The notes: generated from the letters alone by a model not told the origin. A stretch of 64,000 bases of DNA from CAVQZA01 sp963724805 (GCA_963724805.1 CAVRWA010000014.1:1674001-1738000); one strand, 5' to 3'; numbered from the stretch's first letter, positions 37,669 through 45,961 are shown. Numbers and translations: made by a program.

Positions 37669-38688
37669 GTGAACACCCAGACCGAAGGAGCTCCGGGCCC
37701 GACCCCGGAGGAGGCGAAGGAGCGGCTCGAGCAGGCGCTGTTCGAGATCAGACGCGTGATCGCCGGGCAGGACGCGATGCTCGAGCGGGTGCTCGTGTGC
37801 CTGCTCGCTCAGGGGCACCTGTTGATCGAAGGCGTCCCGGGCCTCGCGAAGACGCTCACGATCAAGACGACCGCAGGTGTGCTCGGCGGCTCGTTCGCCC
37901 GGATCCAGTTCACGCCGGACCTCGTCCCGTCGGATCTCGTCGGAACCCGCATCTACCGGCCGGGCGAGGGCTCGTTCGACACCGAGCTCGGGCCCGTGTT
38001 CTGCAACTTCCTGCTCGCCGACGAGATCAACCGCGCCCCGGCCAAGGTCCAGTCGGCGCTGCTCGAGGTGATGCAGGAGCGCCAGGTCACGATCGGCCAC
38101 ACGACCTACCCGGTGCCGGCCCCGTTCCTCGTGATGGCGACCCAGAATCCGATCGAGTCCGAGGGCACGTACCCCCTCCCGGAGGCGCAGATCGACCGCT
38201 TCATGCTCAAGGTCCTGATCGGCTACCCCGAGCACGACGAGGAGCTCACCATCGTCCAACGCCAGCTCGTCTCGGCACCGGAGCTGCGAGAGGCGCTCAC
38301 GCTCGCCGAGCTCGAGGCGCTACAGGCCGCCGTCTTCGGCATCTACGTCGACCCGTCGCTCGTCAGCTACGCGGTCACCCTCGCCGACGCGACCAGGCAG
38401 CCCGCCGCACACGGCCTTCCCGAGGTGGCCGAGTACATCGCCTACGGCGCGAGCCCCCGCGGCCCGATCAGCCTCGTCCAGGCGTCGAGGGCCCTGGCGC
38501 TAGTCCGCGGCCGCGACTACGTTCTCGCGGAGGACCTCCACGCGCTAGCGAAGGACGCGATGCGCCATCGCCTCGTCCTCACCTACCAGGCGCTCGCCGA
38601 GGAGGTGAGCCCCGACAGCATCCTCGACTCGGTCCTCGCGGCCGTGCCCGCTCCCCAGGTCGACCTCGCGAGGACGAGCGCTGCATGA
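37669..38688 (+). CDS. MoxR-family AAA ATPase
   Basis: 339 residues. MoxR ATPases act as chaperones for partner proteins with von Willebrand A domains. Walker A is GVPGLAKT (a MoxR variant of GxxGxGK[ST]), Walker B is LLADEINRAPAKVQSALLE, sensor 1 is MATQNPIESEGTYPLPEAQ and arginine-finger region DRFMLK; the C-terminal lid follows. GTG 37669 has AGGAGG 8-13 nt upstream. It starts a five-gene operon in which every junction is a 4-nt overlap. Confidence 0.94.
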   Translation: MNTQTEGAPGPTPEEAKERLEQALFEIRRVIAGQDAMLERVLVCLLAQGHLLIEGVPGLAKTLTIKTTAGVLGGSFARIQFTPDLVPSDLVGTRIYRPGEGSFDTELGPVFCNFLLADEINRAPAKVQSALLEVMQERQVTIGHTTYPVPAPFLVMATQNPIESEGTYPLPEAQIDRFMLKVLIGYPEHDEELTIVQRQLVSAPELREALTLAELEALQAAVFGIYVDPSLVSYAVTLADATRQPAAHGLPEVAEYIAYGASPRGPISLVQASRALALVRGRDYVLAEDLHALAKDAMRHRLVLTYQALAEEVSPDSILDSVLAAVPAPQVDLARTSAA

Positions 38689-39617
38689 ACCCGGCTCACT
38701 CCCTGGCACGGGCTCCGACGCCCGACCGGCCCGGCCCCGGGGCGATGCCGGTTGCGCTCCTGCGCGCGCTCGACGTCCACATCGGGCGCAAGATGCAAGG
38801 CCTGCTCGCCGGCGACTACCGGTCGTCGCTCCAGGGCGACGGCACCGAGCTCGCGCAGGTCCGCCCGTACGCCGACGGTGACGACGTTCGCCGGATCGAC
38901 TGGAACGTCACCGCCCGGACCAACGAGCCTCACGTGCGAGTACACGTGGCTGAGCGCGTCCTGGCCACCTGGCTCGTGCTCGACACCTCGCCGTCGATGC
39001 GGTTCGGCACCGCCGACCGCCGCAAGGCCGACGTGGCCGAGGGCGTCGCGATCGCGATCGGCCATGTCGCGACCCGCAGGGGCAACCGGCTCGGCGTGGT
39101 CTCGTTCGGCGACGCCGACCCGCGGACGATCCCGCCGAAGCAGGGGCGCGTCGGCCTCGTCGGGCTGCTCGCGGCTCTTCGCGCCGAAGACGAGGCGGAG
39201 GCCCGCCCGGTCGGGCCCACGTCGCTCGGCGAGGCGCTGGCCAGGGCCGGGTCGGTCGCGCGCCAGCGGGCGCTCGTCGTCGTCGTCTCGGACTTCCGCG
39301 GCTCGTTCGACTGGCGCGGGCCGATGCTCGAGCTCGCCGGTGGCCACGACGTCCTCGCAGTCGAGATCCGGGACCCGCGCGAGCAGGAGCTGCCGAATGC
39401 CGGTGAGCTCTGGCTCGTCGACCCCGAGACCGGAAGGCAGCTCCGCGTCGACACGCGGGATGCGAAGCTCCGCGCCAGGTTCGCCGCAGCCGCCGCCGAG
39501 GAGCGGAGCGGCCTCGCGCGGACACTCGCCTCGCTGGGCGTGCGCCATGTCGTCCTCTCCACCTCGGGCGACTGGCTCCGCACGCTTGCGGTCTTCCTCA
39601 AGAGGACGAGCCGGTGA
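38685..39617 (+). CDS. DUF58 domain protein (VWA-like)
   Basis: 310 residues. The DUF58 signature QVRPYADGDDVRRIDWNVTA is present, followed by a VWA-like fold with a MIDAS start LDTSPSM, GPTSLGEAL (Thr ligand) and VVVSDFRG (Asp ligand). DUF58 proteins are regular partners of MoxR in operons concerned with envelope or periplasmic maturation. No transmembrane segment is obvious, so this one is cytoplasmic. ATGA overlap with moxR and GTGA overlap with the next gene. Confidence 0.9.
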   Translation: MNPAHSLARAPTPDRPGPGAMPVALLRALDVHIGRKMQGLLAGDYRSSLQGDGTELAQVRPYADGDDVRRIDWNVTARTNEPHVRVHVAERVLATWLVLDTSPSMRFGTADRRKADVAEGVAIAIGHVATRRGNRLGVVSFGDADPRTIPPKQGRVGLVGLLAALRAEDEAEARPVGPTSLGEALARAGSVARQRALVVVVSDFRGSFDWRGPMLELAGGHDVLAVEIRDPREQELPNAGELWLVDPETGRQLRVDTRDAKLRARFAAAAAEERSGLARTLASLGVRHVVLSTSGDWLRTLAVFLKRTSR

Positions 39618-40579
39618 GCTTCCAGTCGCCGCTCTGGCTGTTCGCCCTGTTGATCGTTCCCTTGCTCGTGGTCGGGTACATCCTGCGCGAGCGCCGGCGC
39701 GCGTCGGACGCCGCGCGCTTCGCGAGCCCGGCGCTGCTCCCGAACGTCGTCGACCGGCGACCGGGAATCCGGCGCCACCTGCCCGTCGTCGTGCTCCTGG
39801 TGGCCTTCTCCGCGCTGGTCGTCGGCGTCGCGCGGCCCCACGCCACGGTCAGTGTCCGCCGCGAGGAGGCGACGGTCATTCTGGCCGTCGACGTCTCCAA
39901 CTCGATGCGGGCGAACGACGTCAAGCCCACGCGGCTCGGCGCCGCCCAGGCGGCCGCCGAGGCGTTCGCGGCCAGGGTGCCGAAGAAGTTCCAGGTGGGC
40001 GTCGTCACCTTCGCGAGCCGCGCTACGGTGGCGCTGCCGCCGACGACCGACCGCTCGCTCGTCCGCACGGCGCTCACCTCCCTGCACTCGAGCGGGGGCA
40101 CGGCGCTCGGGGACGCCGTGGCGCTCTCGACGCAGCTCGTGCAGCGCCAGCGCGCGAAGGACGGGACGGTGCCGCCCGCGGCGGTGCTCCTGATCTCCGA
40201 CGGGAAGCAGGACGGCGGCACCACGACGGCGGCGGCCGCGGCGGCGAAGGCCAAGGCGGCGCACATTCCCGTCTACACGGTCGTCGTCGGCACGCCGAAC
40301 GGCCAGATCCAGCAGAAGCTCACGGGCGGCTACACGGCGACGATCCAGGTGCCGGCGAACCCTGCCGACCTGCAGGCGCTCGCCCAGACGACCGGCGGCC
40401 GCTTCTTCGCCGCCTCGAGCGACACGGGCGTCGGCGACGTCTACAAGCGTCTCGGCTCCAGGCTCGGTCACCGCTCGATCAACCGCGAGATGACGGACGT
40501 CGTCGGCGGCGTCGCCGCCGTGCTGCTGCTGCTCGGCGGCGGGATGTCGGCGCTCTGGTTCAGGAGGGTGATCCCGTGA
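39614..40579 (+). CDS. VWA domain membrane protein (BatA-like), first copy
   Basis: 321 residues. Helix 1 (about 6-24), helix 2 (about 58-76), a VWA domain with complete MIDAS (DVSNS, the Thr of SGGTALGDAV, the Asp of LLISDGKQD), and a C-terminal helix (VVGGVAAVLLLLGGGMSALWF). The arrangement matches the aerotolerance BatA/BatB proteins of MoxR operons. The adhesion-type metal site suggests reversible binding of a partner. GTG 39614 overlaps the preceding stop by 4 nt. Confidence 0.9.
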   Translation: MSFQSPLWLFALLIVPLLVVGYILRERRRASDAARFASPALLPNVVDRRPGIRRHLPVVVLLVAFSALVVGVARPHATVSVRREEATVILAVDVSNSMRANDVKPTRLGAAQAAAEAFAARVPKKFQVGVVTFASRATVALPPTTDRSLVRTALTSLHSSGGTALGDAVALSTQLVQRQRAKDGTVPPAAVLLISDGKQDGGTTTAAAAAAKAKAAHIPVYTVVVGTPNGQIQQKLTGGYTATIQVPANPADLQALAQTTGGRFFAASSDTGVGDVYKRLGSRLGHRSINREMTDVVGGVAAVLLLLGGGMSALWFRRVIP

Positions 40580-41280
40580 GGCGGATCGCCGTGCTGGCCG
40601 CGCTCGCCGCCTCGGCGCTGGTGCTCGGAGTCGCGCCCGCGGGCGCGACCAACGAGTGCAGGGGCCTGATGGTCTGCGTGCCGGTGGCCGGGCCGTGGGT
40701 GGTGGTGCCGACCGGCGGGGGAGTGCCGCGGCCGCGCGTGGAGTACCAGCTCTCGTGCCCGAAGGGCTTCATCGCGGGCGGGCTCGACGCCGAGCTCAGC
40801 GACCGCGCGATCGACCTCGGCTTCCTCGGCGCCGTGGGTGCGCCCGTGAACCCCGGGATCACGACCTCGCGCGACGTGGTCTTCGTCGCCTCGTACGTGG
40901 GAGCCGCGGCGCGCGCGCCGAGCTTCCGGCCCCACCTCGGCTGCATGCCGACATCCGGTGGAGGTGGCCGGATCCCGACCGCTGCGGCGGTCGTCGCGCC
41001 GGGTAAGCCCACGATCCGGCGGGTCCGGAACGTCACGCTCAGGTCGGGCGGCGTCCAGCGCGTCGTGCAGGGCTGCGTTGCGGGCGAGCGGCTCGTAAGC
41101 GCCGCGCACGCCGTCGGCTTCTACACCGCCACGCCGCCGGGCGAGGCGCTGATCTCGAACGTGTCGGCCGTGCAGTCCGTGCGCGGCGGGCGCGTCGTCG
41201 TCACCGTTCGCTCGGGCACGGCGCTGCTCGGTGTGCGCGCCGTCGTCCAGGCCGAGGCAGTCTGCGCGGGCGGCAAGTGA
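40576..41280 (+). CDS. Secreted six-cysteine protein of unknown function
   Basis: 234 residues. It has a signal peptide (RRIAVLAALAASALVLGVAPAGA) and a mature domain with six cysteines (NEC, MVC, LSC, LGC, QGC, AVC), enough for three disulfides. The mature part is strand-rich and Gly/Val-rich. I recognise no family. GTG 40576 is preceded by AGGAGGG 7 nt upstream. It overlaps both flanking VWA genes by 4 nt, so it is probably a structural or substrate partner of the MoxR/VWA machinery. Confidence 0.75.
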   Translation: MRRIAVLAALAASALVLGVAPAGATNECRGLMVCVPVAGPWVVVPTGGGVPRPRVEYQLSCPKGFIAGGLDAELSDRAIDLGFLGAVGAPVNPGITTSRDVVFVASYVGAAARAPSFRPHLGCMPTSGGGGRIPTAAAVVAPGKPTIRRVRNVTLRSGGVQRVVQGCVAGERLVSAAHAVGFYTATPPGEALISNVSAVQSVRGGRVVVTVRSGTALLGVRAVVQAEAVCAGGK

Positions 41281-42293
41281 GCTTCGGCAGCCCGTACCTC
41301 CTGCTCTCGCTGCTCGCCGTCCCCGCCGCGATCGGGATCTACCTGCTCGCAGAGCGCCGCCGCATGCGCTACGCGGTCAGGTTCACGAACATCGAGGTGC
41401 TCGCCGGGATCGTGCCCCGCCGCGCGTGGCGTCGGTACGTGCCGGCGGTTCTGTTCCTCCTCGCCCTGACCTCGCTCTGCCTCGCGCTCGCGCGTCCGCA
41501 CGTCAAGACTTCGGTCCTGAAGGATCAAGCGACTGTGATCCTCGTCATCGACGTCTCGGGGTCGATGCAGGCAAAGGACGTCAAGCCGACACGGCTCCAG
41601 GCGGCAGAGGAGGCGGCCCGCGCCTTCCTCGAGCACGCGCCGAGGGGCTTACGCATCGGGCTGGTCGCGTTCGCCGGCGAGCCCCAGCTGGCGACCCCGC
41701 CTACGACCGACCACAAGCTCGTGCTCCAGGCGCTCGATACGCTGGACATGTTCCCCGGCTTCGGCGGCACGGCGATCGGCGACGCGCTCGCCGCCGCCGT
41801 GAAGGCCGGGCAGCAGGCCGTGCAGGCGCCGCCCAAGCCTCCGCGTGGGACGATCGCCTACGTGATCCCGACGGCGACCAAGACGACCGGGCCGCCGGTC
41901 TCGATCCTCTTCCTTTCCGACGGCGCGCAGACCCGCGGCACGCTGCAGCCGCTCGAGGGGGCAGCGCGCGCCAAGGAGGCCGGGTACCCGGTCTACACCT
42001 TCGCGCTCGGGACCCCGGAGGGGACACTCACTCGTGGCTTCGGCCCTTACGCGCGGACGATCCCGGTGCCGCCCGACCCGACCACACTGAAGGCGATCGC
42101 TGAGACGACTGGAGGACAGTTCCTCGCCGCGACGAGCGCGGAGCCGCTCAAGGCCGCATACTCGAAGCTCGGCTCGAAGCTCGGCACGACCGCCGGCCGT
42201 ACCGAGGTGACCTACAAGTTCCTCGGCGCTGCGGCCCTGCTCCTGCTCGCGGCAGGTGTCCTGTCCGCGCTCTGGGCTCCGCGCCTACCCTAG
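41277..42293 (+). CDS. VWA domain membrane protein (BatA-like), second copy
   Basis: 338 residues, same plan as the copy at 39614: two N-terminal helices, VWA with MIDAS DVSGS, Thr in FGGTAIGDAL and Asp in FLSDGAQT, and a C-terminal helix (FLGAAALLLLAAGVLSALWA). Both copies share VKPTRL after the MIDAS start and LPPTTD or TPPTTD further on, so they arose by duplication. This copy has a longer loop (QAPPKPPRGTIAYVIPTATK) before the third motif. Last gene of the operon. Confidence 0.9.
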   Translation: MSFGSPYLLLSLLAVPAAIGIYLLAERRRMRYAVRFTNIEVLAGIVPRRAWRRYVPAVLFLLALTSLCLALARPHVKTSVLKDQATVILVIDVSGSMQAKDVKPTRLQAAEEAARAFLEHAPRGLRIGLVAFAGEPQLATPPTTDHKLVLQALDTLDMFPGFGGTAIGDALAAAVKAGQQAVQAPPKPPRGTIAYVIPTATKTTGPPVSILFLSDGAQTRGTLQPLEGAARAKEAGYPVYTFALGTPEGTLTRGFGPYARTIPVPPDPTTLKAIAETTGGQFLAATSAEPLKAAYSKLGSKLGTTAGRTEVTYKFLGAAALLLLAAGVLSALWAPRLP

Positions 42294-42310
42294 CTCGGCA
42301 CTGCTCCTTC

Positions 42311-42316
42311 TAGACT
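42311..42316 (+). promoter_or_regulatory. Leaderless -10 box of gltX
   Basis: TAGACT at 42311-42316 lies 8 nt before the gltX ATG and 18 nt after the VWA stop. There is no ribosome binding site. gltX therefore probably has its own start even though the MoxR operon may read through. Confidence 0.45.
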
Positions 42317-42324
42317 CCGGAGCA

Positions 42325-43365
42325 ATGGTACGCGTCCGTTTCGCGCCGAGCCCCACCGGCACGCTGCACCTCGGCAGTGCGCTCTCGGCTACCGCAAACC
42401 GCACGTTCGCCGACGAGCACGGCGGCACGCTGCTCCTGCGGATCGACGACACCGATCCGACCCGCACGATCGAGGGCGGGGAGGAGGCGATCCTGGCCGA
42501 CCTCGAGTGGCTCGGGATCGGCTGGGACCAGGGGCCAGTGCGCCAGAGCGACCGCGCGGCGCGGCACCGCGAGGCGGCCGGCGAGGTCTCGGGCGCCGAG
42601 GAGGACGCCGAGGGCGCGCTTCGCTTCGGCAAGACGACGCTGCTCCGGGCCGACGGCACTCCGACCTACCAGCTCGCGAGCGTCGTCGACGACATCGACC
42701 TCGGGATCACCCACGTGATCCGCGGCTCGGACCACCGCGACAACGCGCCGCTCCAGGCCGGTCTCTTCCGTGCGCTCGGCGCCGAGCCGCCGGAGTTCGT
42801 CCACCACGGGCTCCTGCTCGGCCCCGACGGGCACAAGCTCTCCAAGCGCCACGGCGCGACCTCGGTCGTCGACCTGCGCGAGGAGGGGATCCCGGCCGGG
42901 GCCGTGCGCGCCTACCTCGACGAGCTCGGGCTGCCGCGCCACGACGTCCACTTCGACCCCGCCCGCATCCGGCGGCTCGCGGTCGAGGCGATCGCGGAGA
43001 TGAGCGACGAGTCGCTGGCGGCGCAGGCCGGCGCCCCGGTCGAGCTCGCGCCCGCGCTGCGCGGCGCGCGTGACCTCGTCGAGGCGCGGGAGTGGGCAGG
43101 CACGATCCTCGCGCCCGAGCCCGCCGTGCTGCCCGACGGCTCGGCCGCGACGCTCGAACGCTTCCGCGAGCTGCGCGAGGCGGCGAACGGCTCGCTCGAT
43201 CCCGCGCAGGCGCGCGCTCTCGTGCGCGAGCTGAAGGCGGTCGGCGGCAACCTGCGTGCGCTCCGCCTCGCCCTCACCGGCCGCGAGCACGGGCCCGAGC
43301 TCGCGACCGTGATCGCCGCGCTCCCCCGAGACGAAGCCCTGCGGCGGGTCGATGCGGCTCTATAG
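42325..43365 (+). CDS. gltX: Compact glutamyl-tRNA synthetase
   Basis: 346 residues against about 470-490 for normal GluRS. Class I signature RFAPSPTGTLHLGSAL (HIGH-like HLGS at 15-18) and KLSKR (171-175) are intact, as are LLRIDDTDPTRT and THVIRGSDHRDNAPLQ. The distance between the two ATP motifs is about 155 residues instead of about 235: the connecting-peptide region between RAARHREAAGEV and LLRADGTPTYQL is nearly gone. The anticodon-binding C-terminus is also reduced but present (43010-43365). It overlaps cysS by 14 nt, the usual gltX-cysS context. Confidence 0.85.
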   Translation: MVRVRFAPSPTGTLHLGSALSATANRTFADEHGGTLLLRIDDTDPTRTIEGGEEAILADLEWLGIGWDQGPVRQSDRAARHREAAGEVSGAEEDAEGALRFGKTTLLRADGTPTYQLASVVDDIDLGITHVIRGSDHRDNAPLQAGLFRALGAEPPEFVHHGLLLGPDGHKLSKRHGATSVVDLREEGIPAGAVRAYLDELGLPRHDVHFDPARIRRLAVEAIAEMSDESLAAQAGAPVELAPALRGARDLVEAREWAGTILAPEPAVLPDGSAATLERFRELREAANGSLDPAQARALVRELKAVGGNLRALRLALTGREHGPELATVIAALPRDEALRRVDAAL

Positions 43366-44629
43366 CACCCTCTCGCGCCGGATCGATGAGCTGCCGCCGC
43401 CGCCCGGCACGATCGGGATCTACACCTGCGGCCCGACCGTCTACCAGCGCATCCACATCGGCAACGCTCGCCCCTTCGTGCTCTCGATGTGGCTGCGCTC
43501 GTGGCTCCGCCACCAGGGCTACGAGGTGACGCTCGTCGAGAACATCACCGACATCAACGACAAGATCTACCTCGCGGCGCCCGGTCACAGCGCCGAGCTC
43601 GCGGCCAGGGCGACGGAATGGCACCGGGAGGACACCGACCTGCTCGGGCTCGGCCGCCCCGACTTCGAGCCGAAGGCGACCGAGACGATCCCCGAGATCA
43701 TCGAGCTGATCGAGGAGCTGATCCGCGACGGCCATGCCTACGCGACCGGCGGTGACGTCTACTTCCGCGTCGGCCGCTATCCGGAGTACGGCGCGCTCTC
43801 CGGGCAGCGGCCGGATCAGGTGCAGGAGCAGGAGGACGAACGGAACCCGCTCAAGGAGGATCCGCGGGACTTTGCGCTCTGGAAGGCGAACAAGCCCGAC
43901 GAGGACACGTGGTGGGACTCGCCGTGGGGGCGCGGCCGCCCGGGCTGGCACATCGAGTGCTCGGCGATGGCCGAGAAGTTCCTCGGGGACCCGTTCGAGC
44001 TCCACATCGCCGGGCTCGACCTCGTGTTCCCGCACCACGAGAACGAGCTGGCGCAGTCACGGGCCGCCGGGCGCGAATTCGCGCGCATCTGGATGCACCA
44101 CGGGATGCTCGAGCTGACCGGCGAGAAGATGTCCAAGTCGCTCGGCAACATCGAAACCCTGCGCGAGGTGATCGAGCGGTGGGGCCGCGAGACGGTGCTC
44201 CTCTACTTCCTGACCGCGCACTGGCGCAAGCCGATCGACTTCTCCGACGAGACGATGGTGCAGGCGTCAGCCCAGGTCGAGACGTTTCGCAACGCCTTCC
44301 GCGGCGAGGAACGGGCCGGCGGCGACTGGGCACAGTTCGCGGCCGCGCTGGACGACGACTTCGACACGCCCGCGGCGCTCGCGGTCATGCACGAGTGGCG
44401 GCGGGCCGGACAGCTCACGCTGCTCCGCGACGCCCTCGAGGTCTTCGGCCTCGGCTCGCTCGCCGACGAGCAGCCGGCACCTGCCGAGCTCGTCGAGCTC
44501 GCGACCAGGAGGCAGGAGGCGCGCGAGGCGGGCGACTACGCCAAGGCCGACCGCTTCCGCGCGGAGATCGAGGCCGCAGGCTGGGAGGTGCGCGACGAGT
44601 CGGGCGGCTTCAGGCTCGTCCCGAAGTGA
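43352..44629 (+). CDS. cysS: Cysteinyl-tRNA synthetase
   Basis: 425 residues. Class I synthetase with YTCGPTVYQRIHIGNARPF (zinc Cys and HIGH variant), zinc ligands further on in GWHIECSAMA and LVFPHHENE, and EKMSKSLGN. The helical DALR domain follows; the usual C-terminal anticodon domain is short (KADRFRAEIEAAGWEVRD). ATG 43352 lies inside the gltX 3' end. The stop overlaps the rlmB GTG by 4 nt. Confidence 0.95.
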   Translation: MRLYSTLSRRIDELPPPPGTIGIYTCGPTVYQRIHIGNARPFVLSMWLRSWLRHQGYEVTLVENITDINDKIYLAAPGHSAELAARATEWHREDTDLLGLGRPDFEPKATETIPEIIELIEELIRDGHAYATGGDVYFRVGRYPEYGALSGQRPDQVQEQEDERNPLKEDPRDFALWKANKPDEDTWWDSPWGRGRPGWHIECSAMAEKFLGDPFELHIAGLDLVFPHHENELAQSRAAGREFARIWMHHGMLELTGEKMSKSLGNIETLREVIERWGRETVLLYFLTAHWRKPIDFSDETMVQASAQVETFRNAFRGEERAGGDWAQFAAALDDDFDTPAALAVMHEWRRAGQLTLLRDALEVFGLGSLADEQPAPAELVELATRRQEAREAGDYAKADRFRAEIEAAGWEVRDESGGFRLVPK

Positions 44630-45333
44630 GCCGCGACCTCGTCTACGGGCGCCGCGCCGTCCACGAGGCACTGCGCGGGCCGAGGGAGGTGCTCGAGCTC
44701 TGGGCGACCGAGCGCGCCGAGAAGAGCGAGCCCTGGCTCGCGGAGGCACCGCTACGCCTTCAGGTCAAGCCGGATCGGGCCCTGTCCGAGGCGGCCGAGA
44801 CCCGTGACCATCAGGGTGTCGTCGCCTGGTGCTCGCCGTACCGTTATGCAGACGCGTACGAGCTCGCCGCGGCCGAGCGGCCGCTGATCGCCTGCCTCGA
44901 CCAGGTCTCCGACCCGCGCAACCTCGGCGCGGTGTGCCGCAGCGCGGAGGGCGCGGGCGCGACGGGAATCGTGCTTCCGGCGCACGGCTCGGCGACCGTG
45001 ACCGCCGCGGTCTGCAAGGCCTCGGCCGGCGCGGTCGAGCATCTGCCGGTCGCGGTCGTCACGAACCTCGCCCGCTGGCTCGGCGAGGTCAAGCGCGGTG
45101 ATCTCTGGGTCTACGCGGCCTCGGGCGACGCCGAGACGGCGATGTGGGACGCGGACCTCACCGGCGGCTCGATCCTCGTCTTCGGCGCCGAGGGCAAGGG
45201 GATCCGCCCTCTCGTGCGCCGCACCTGCGACGCGGCGATCTCGATCCCGCTGCTCGGCCGGGTCGAGTCTCTGAACGTGAGCGTCGCCGCGGCGCTCCTC
45301 CTCTACGAGGCGAGGCGCCAGCGCGGTGCCTGA
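44626..45333 (+). CDS. rlmB: 23S rRNA/tRNA 2'-O-methyltransferase, TrmH/RlmB (SPOUT)
   Basis: 235 residues. The N-terminal substrate-binding domain has the VYGRRAVHEAL start. The SPOUT knot has motif 1 LDQVSDPRNLGAVCRSAEG (with the Asn-Arg pair), motif 2 LVFGAEGKGIRPLV and motif 3 ISIPLLGRVESLNVSVAAAL. RlmB methylates G2251 of 23S rRNA; placement beside cysS and a NYN nuclease supports RlmB over other TrmH members. Its stop codon lies within the first copy of a 29-bp duplication. Confidence 0.92.
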   Translation: MSRDLVYGRRAVHEALRGPREVLELWATERAEKSEPWLAEAPLRLQVKPDRALSEAAETRDHQGVVAWCSPYRYADAYELAAAERPLIACLDQVSDPRNLGAVCRSAEGAGATGIVLPAHGSATVTAAVCKASAGAVEHLPVAVVTNLARWLGEVKRGDLWVYAASGDAETAMWDADLTGGSILVFGAEGKGIRPLVRRTCDAAISIPLLGRVESLNVSVAAALLLYEARRQRGA

Positions 45334-45533
45334 GCCCACGCTCTACCTCTTCCTGCGTGGGGGAACCCATGGTTCCCCCACGAGCCCCCTCCTTCACGGT
45401 TCTCGCATGCGCGCGCCGCTTGGGCTCCCGCCGGGCGAAGCCCGGCTCCGCCCACCGACGGGAGCGCTTGGCCAGGTGTCGGACCAGCGCCGGGATCACT
45501 GCGTCGGTGCCTGAGCCCACGCTCTACCTCTTC
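45324..45533 (+). repeat. 152-bp insert flanked by a 29-bp direct repeat
   Basis: The sequence from 45324 to 45352 recurs exactly at 45505-45533. It contains the end of rlmB and the first nine codons of the NYN gene (PEPTLYLF). Between the copies lies a 152-bp insert (45353-45504) that itself begins and ends with CTGCGT. It holds an 11-bp stem, GTGGGGGAACC/GGTTCCCCCAC around CAT (45357-45381), a 7-bp GCCGGGC/GCCCGGC stem (45430-45446) and copy 2 of the dispersed 30-bp repeat (45423-45452). Confidence 0.85.
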
Positions 45534-45938
45534 GACGGCTACAACCTGCTCCACGCGGGCGGGTTCGCCGACCCGCGCGAGCTCCGCGACCTGCTCGCGA
45601 GCTACGTCGCCACCGAGGGCGCCCAGGGCGTGCTCGTCTACGACGGGGTGGGGCGGGACGAGACGATCGGGCCGCTCGAGGTGCGCTACGCCGAGCACGC
45701 CGATCAGCTGCTCGAGAAGCTCGCGGCCGAGAACCGCGCAGTGCGCCCGGTCTGCGTCGTCTCGACCGACTCGGCCGTTCGCGGCACGGCCGGGCGGCAG
45801 GTGCAGACGCTGACCTCGCAGACCTTTCTGCACGACCTCGATCCGGTCCAGCTCGCGGGCGAGCGCCCCGGTCAGCTGCGCGACCGGCTCGACCCCGAGA
45901 CGCTCGCGCGCCTCGAGCGCATGCGCCGCGGCGAGTAG
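45507..45938 (+). CDS. NYN domain (YacP-like) RNA nuclease
   Basis: 143 residues. YacP/Rae1-like NYN proteins are PIN-type endoribonucleases; the Bacillus homologue cuts mRNA on the ribosome. The opening LYLFDGYNLLHAGGF has the first catalytic Asp; EGAQGVLVYDGVG and ADQLLEKLAAENR supply further acids, and VCVVSTDSAVRGTAGRQ is the family C-terminal strand region. The functional GTG (45507) is the second copy of a duplicated start; the first copy (45326) is out of frame after the insert. Confidence 0.9.
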   Translation: MPEPTLYLFDGYNLLHAGGFADPRELRDLLASYVATEGAQGVLVYDGVGRDETIGPLEVRYAEHADQLLEKLAAENRAVRPVCVVSTDSAVRGTAGRQVQTLTSQTFLHDLDPVQLAGERPGQLRDRLDPETLARLERMRRGE

Positions 45939-45961
45939 CGAACACACGTTCGTAGCAGGTT

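Noticed and set aside
42325..43365. GluQ-RS (queuosine-type) identity for the short synthetase
   Set aside because: It keeps KLSKR and C-terminal anticodon-domain sequence and overlaps cysS as gltX does. GluQ-RS lacks the anticodon domain.
45326..45514. 62-codon gene starting at the first copy of the duplicated NYN start
   Set aside because: Only its first eight codons after the start match the NYN protein; the rest reads hairpin sequence out of frame. It is a by-product of the insert.
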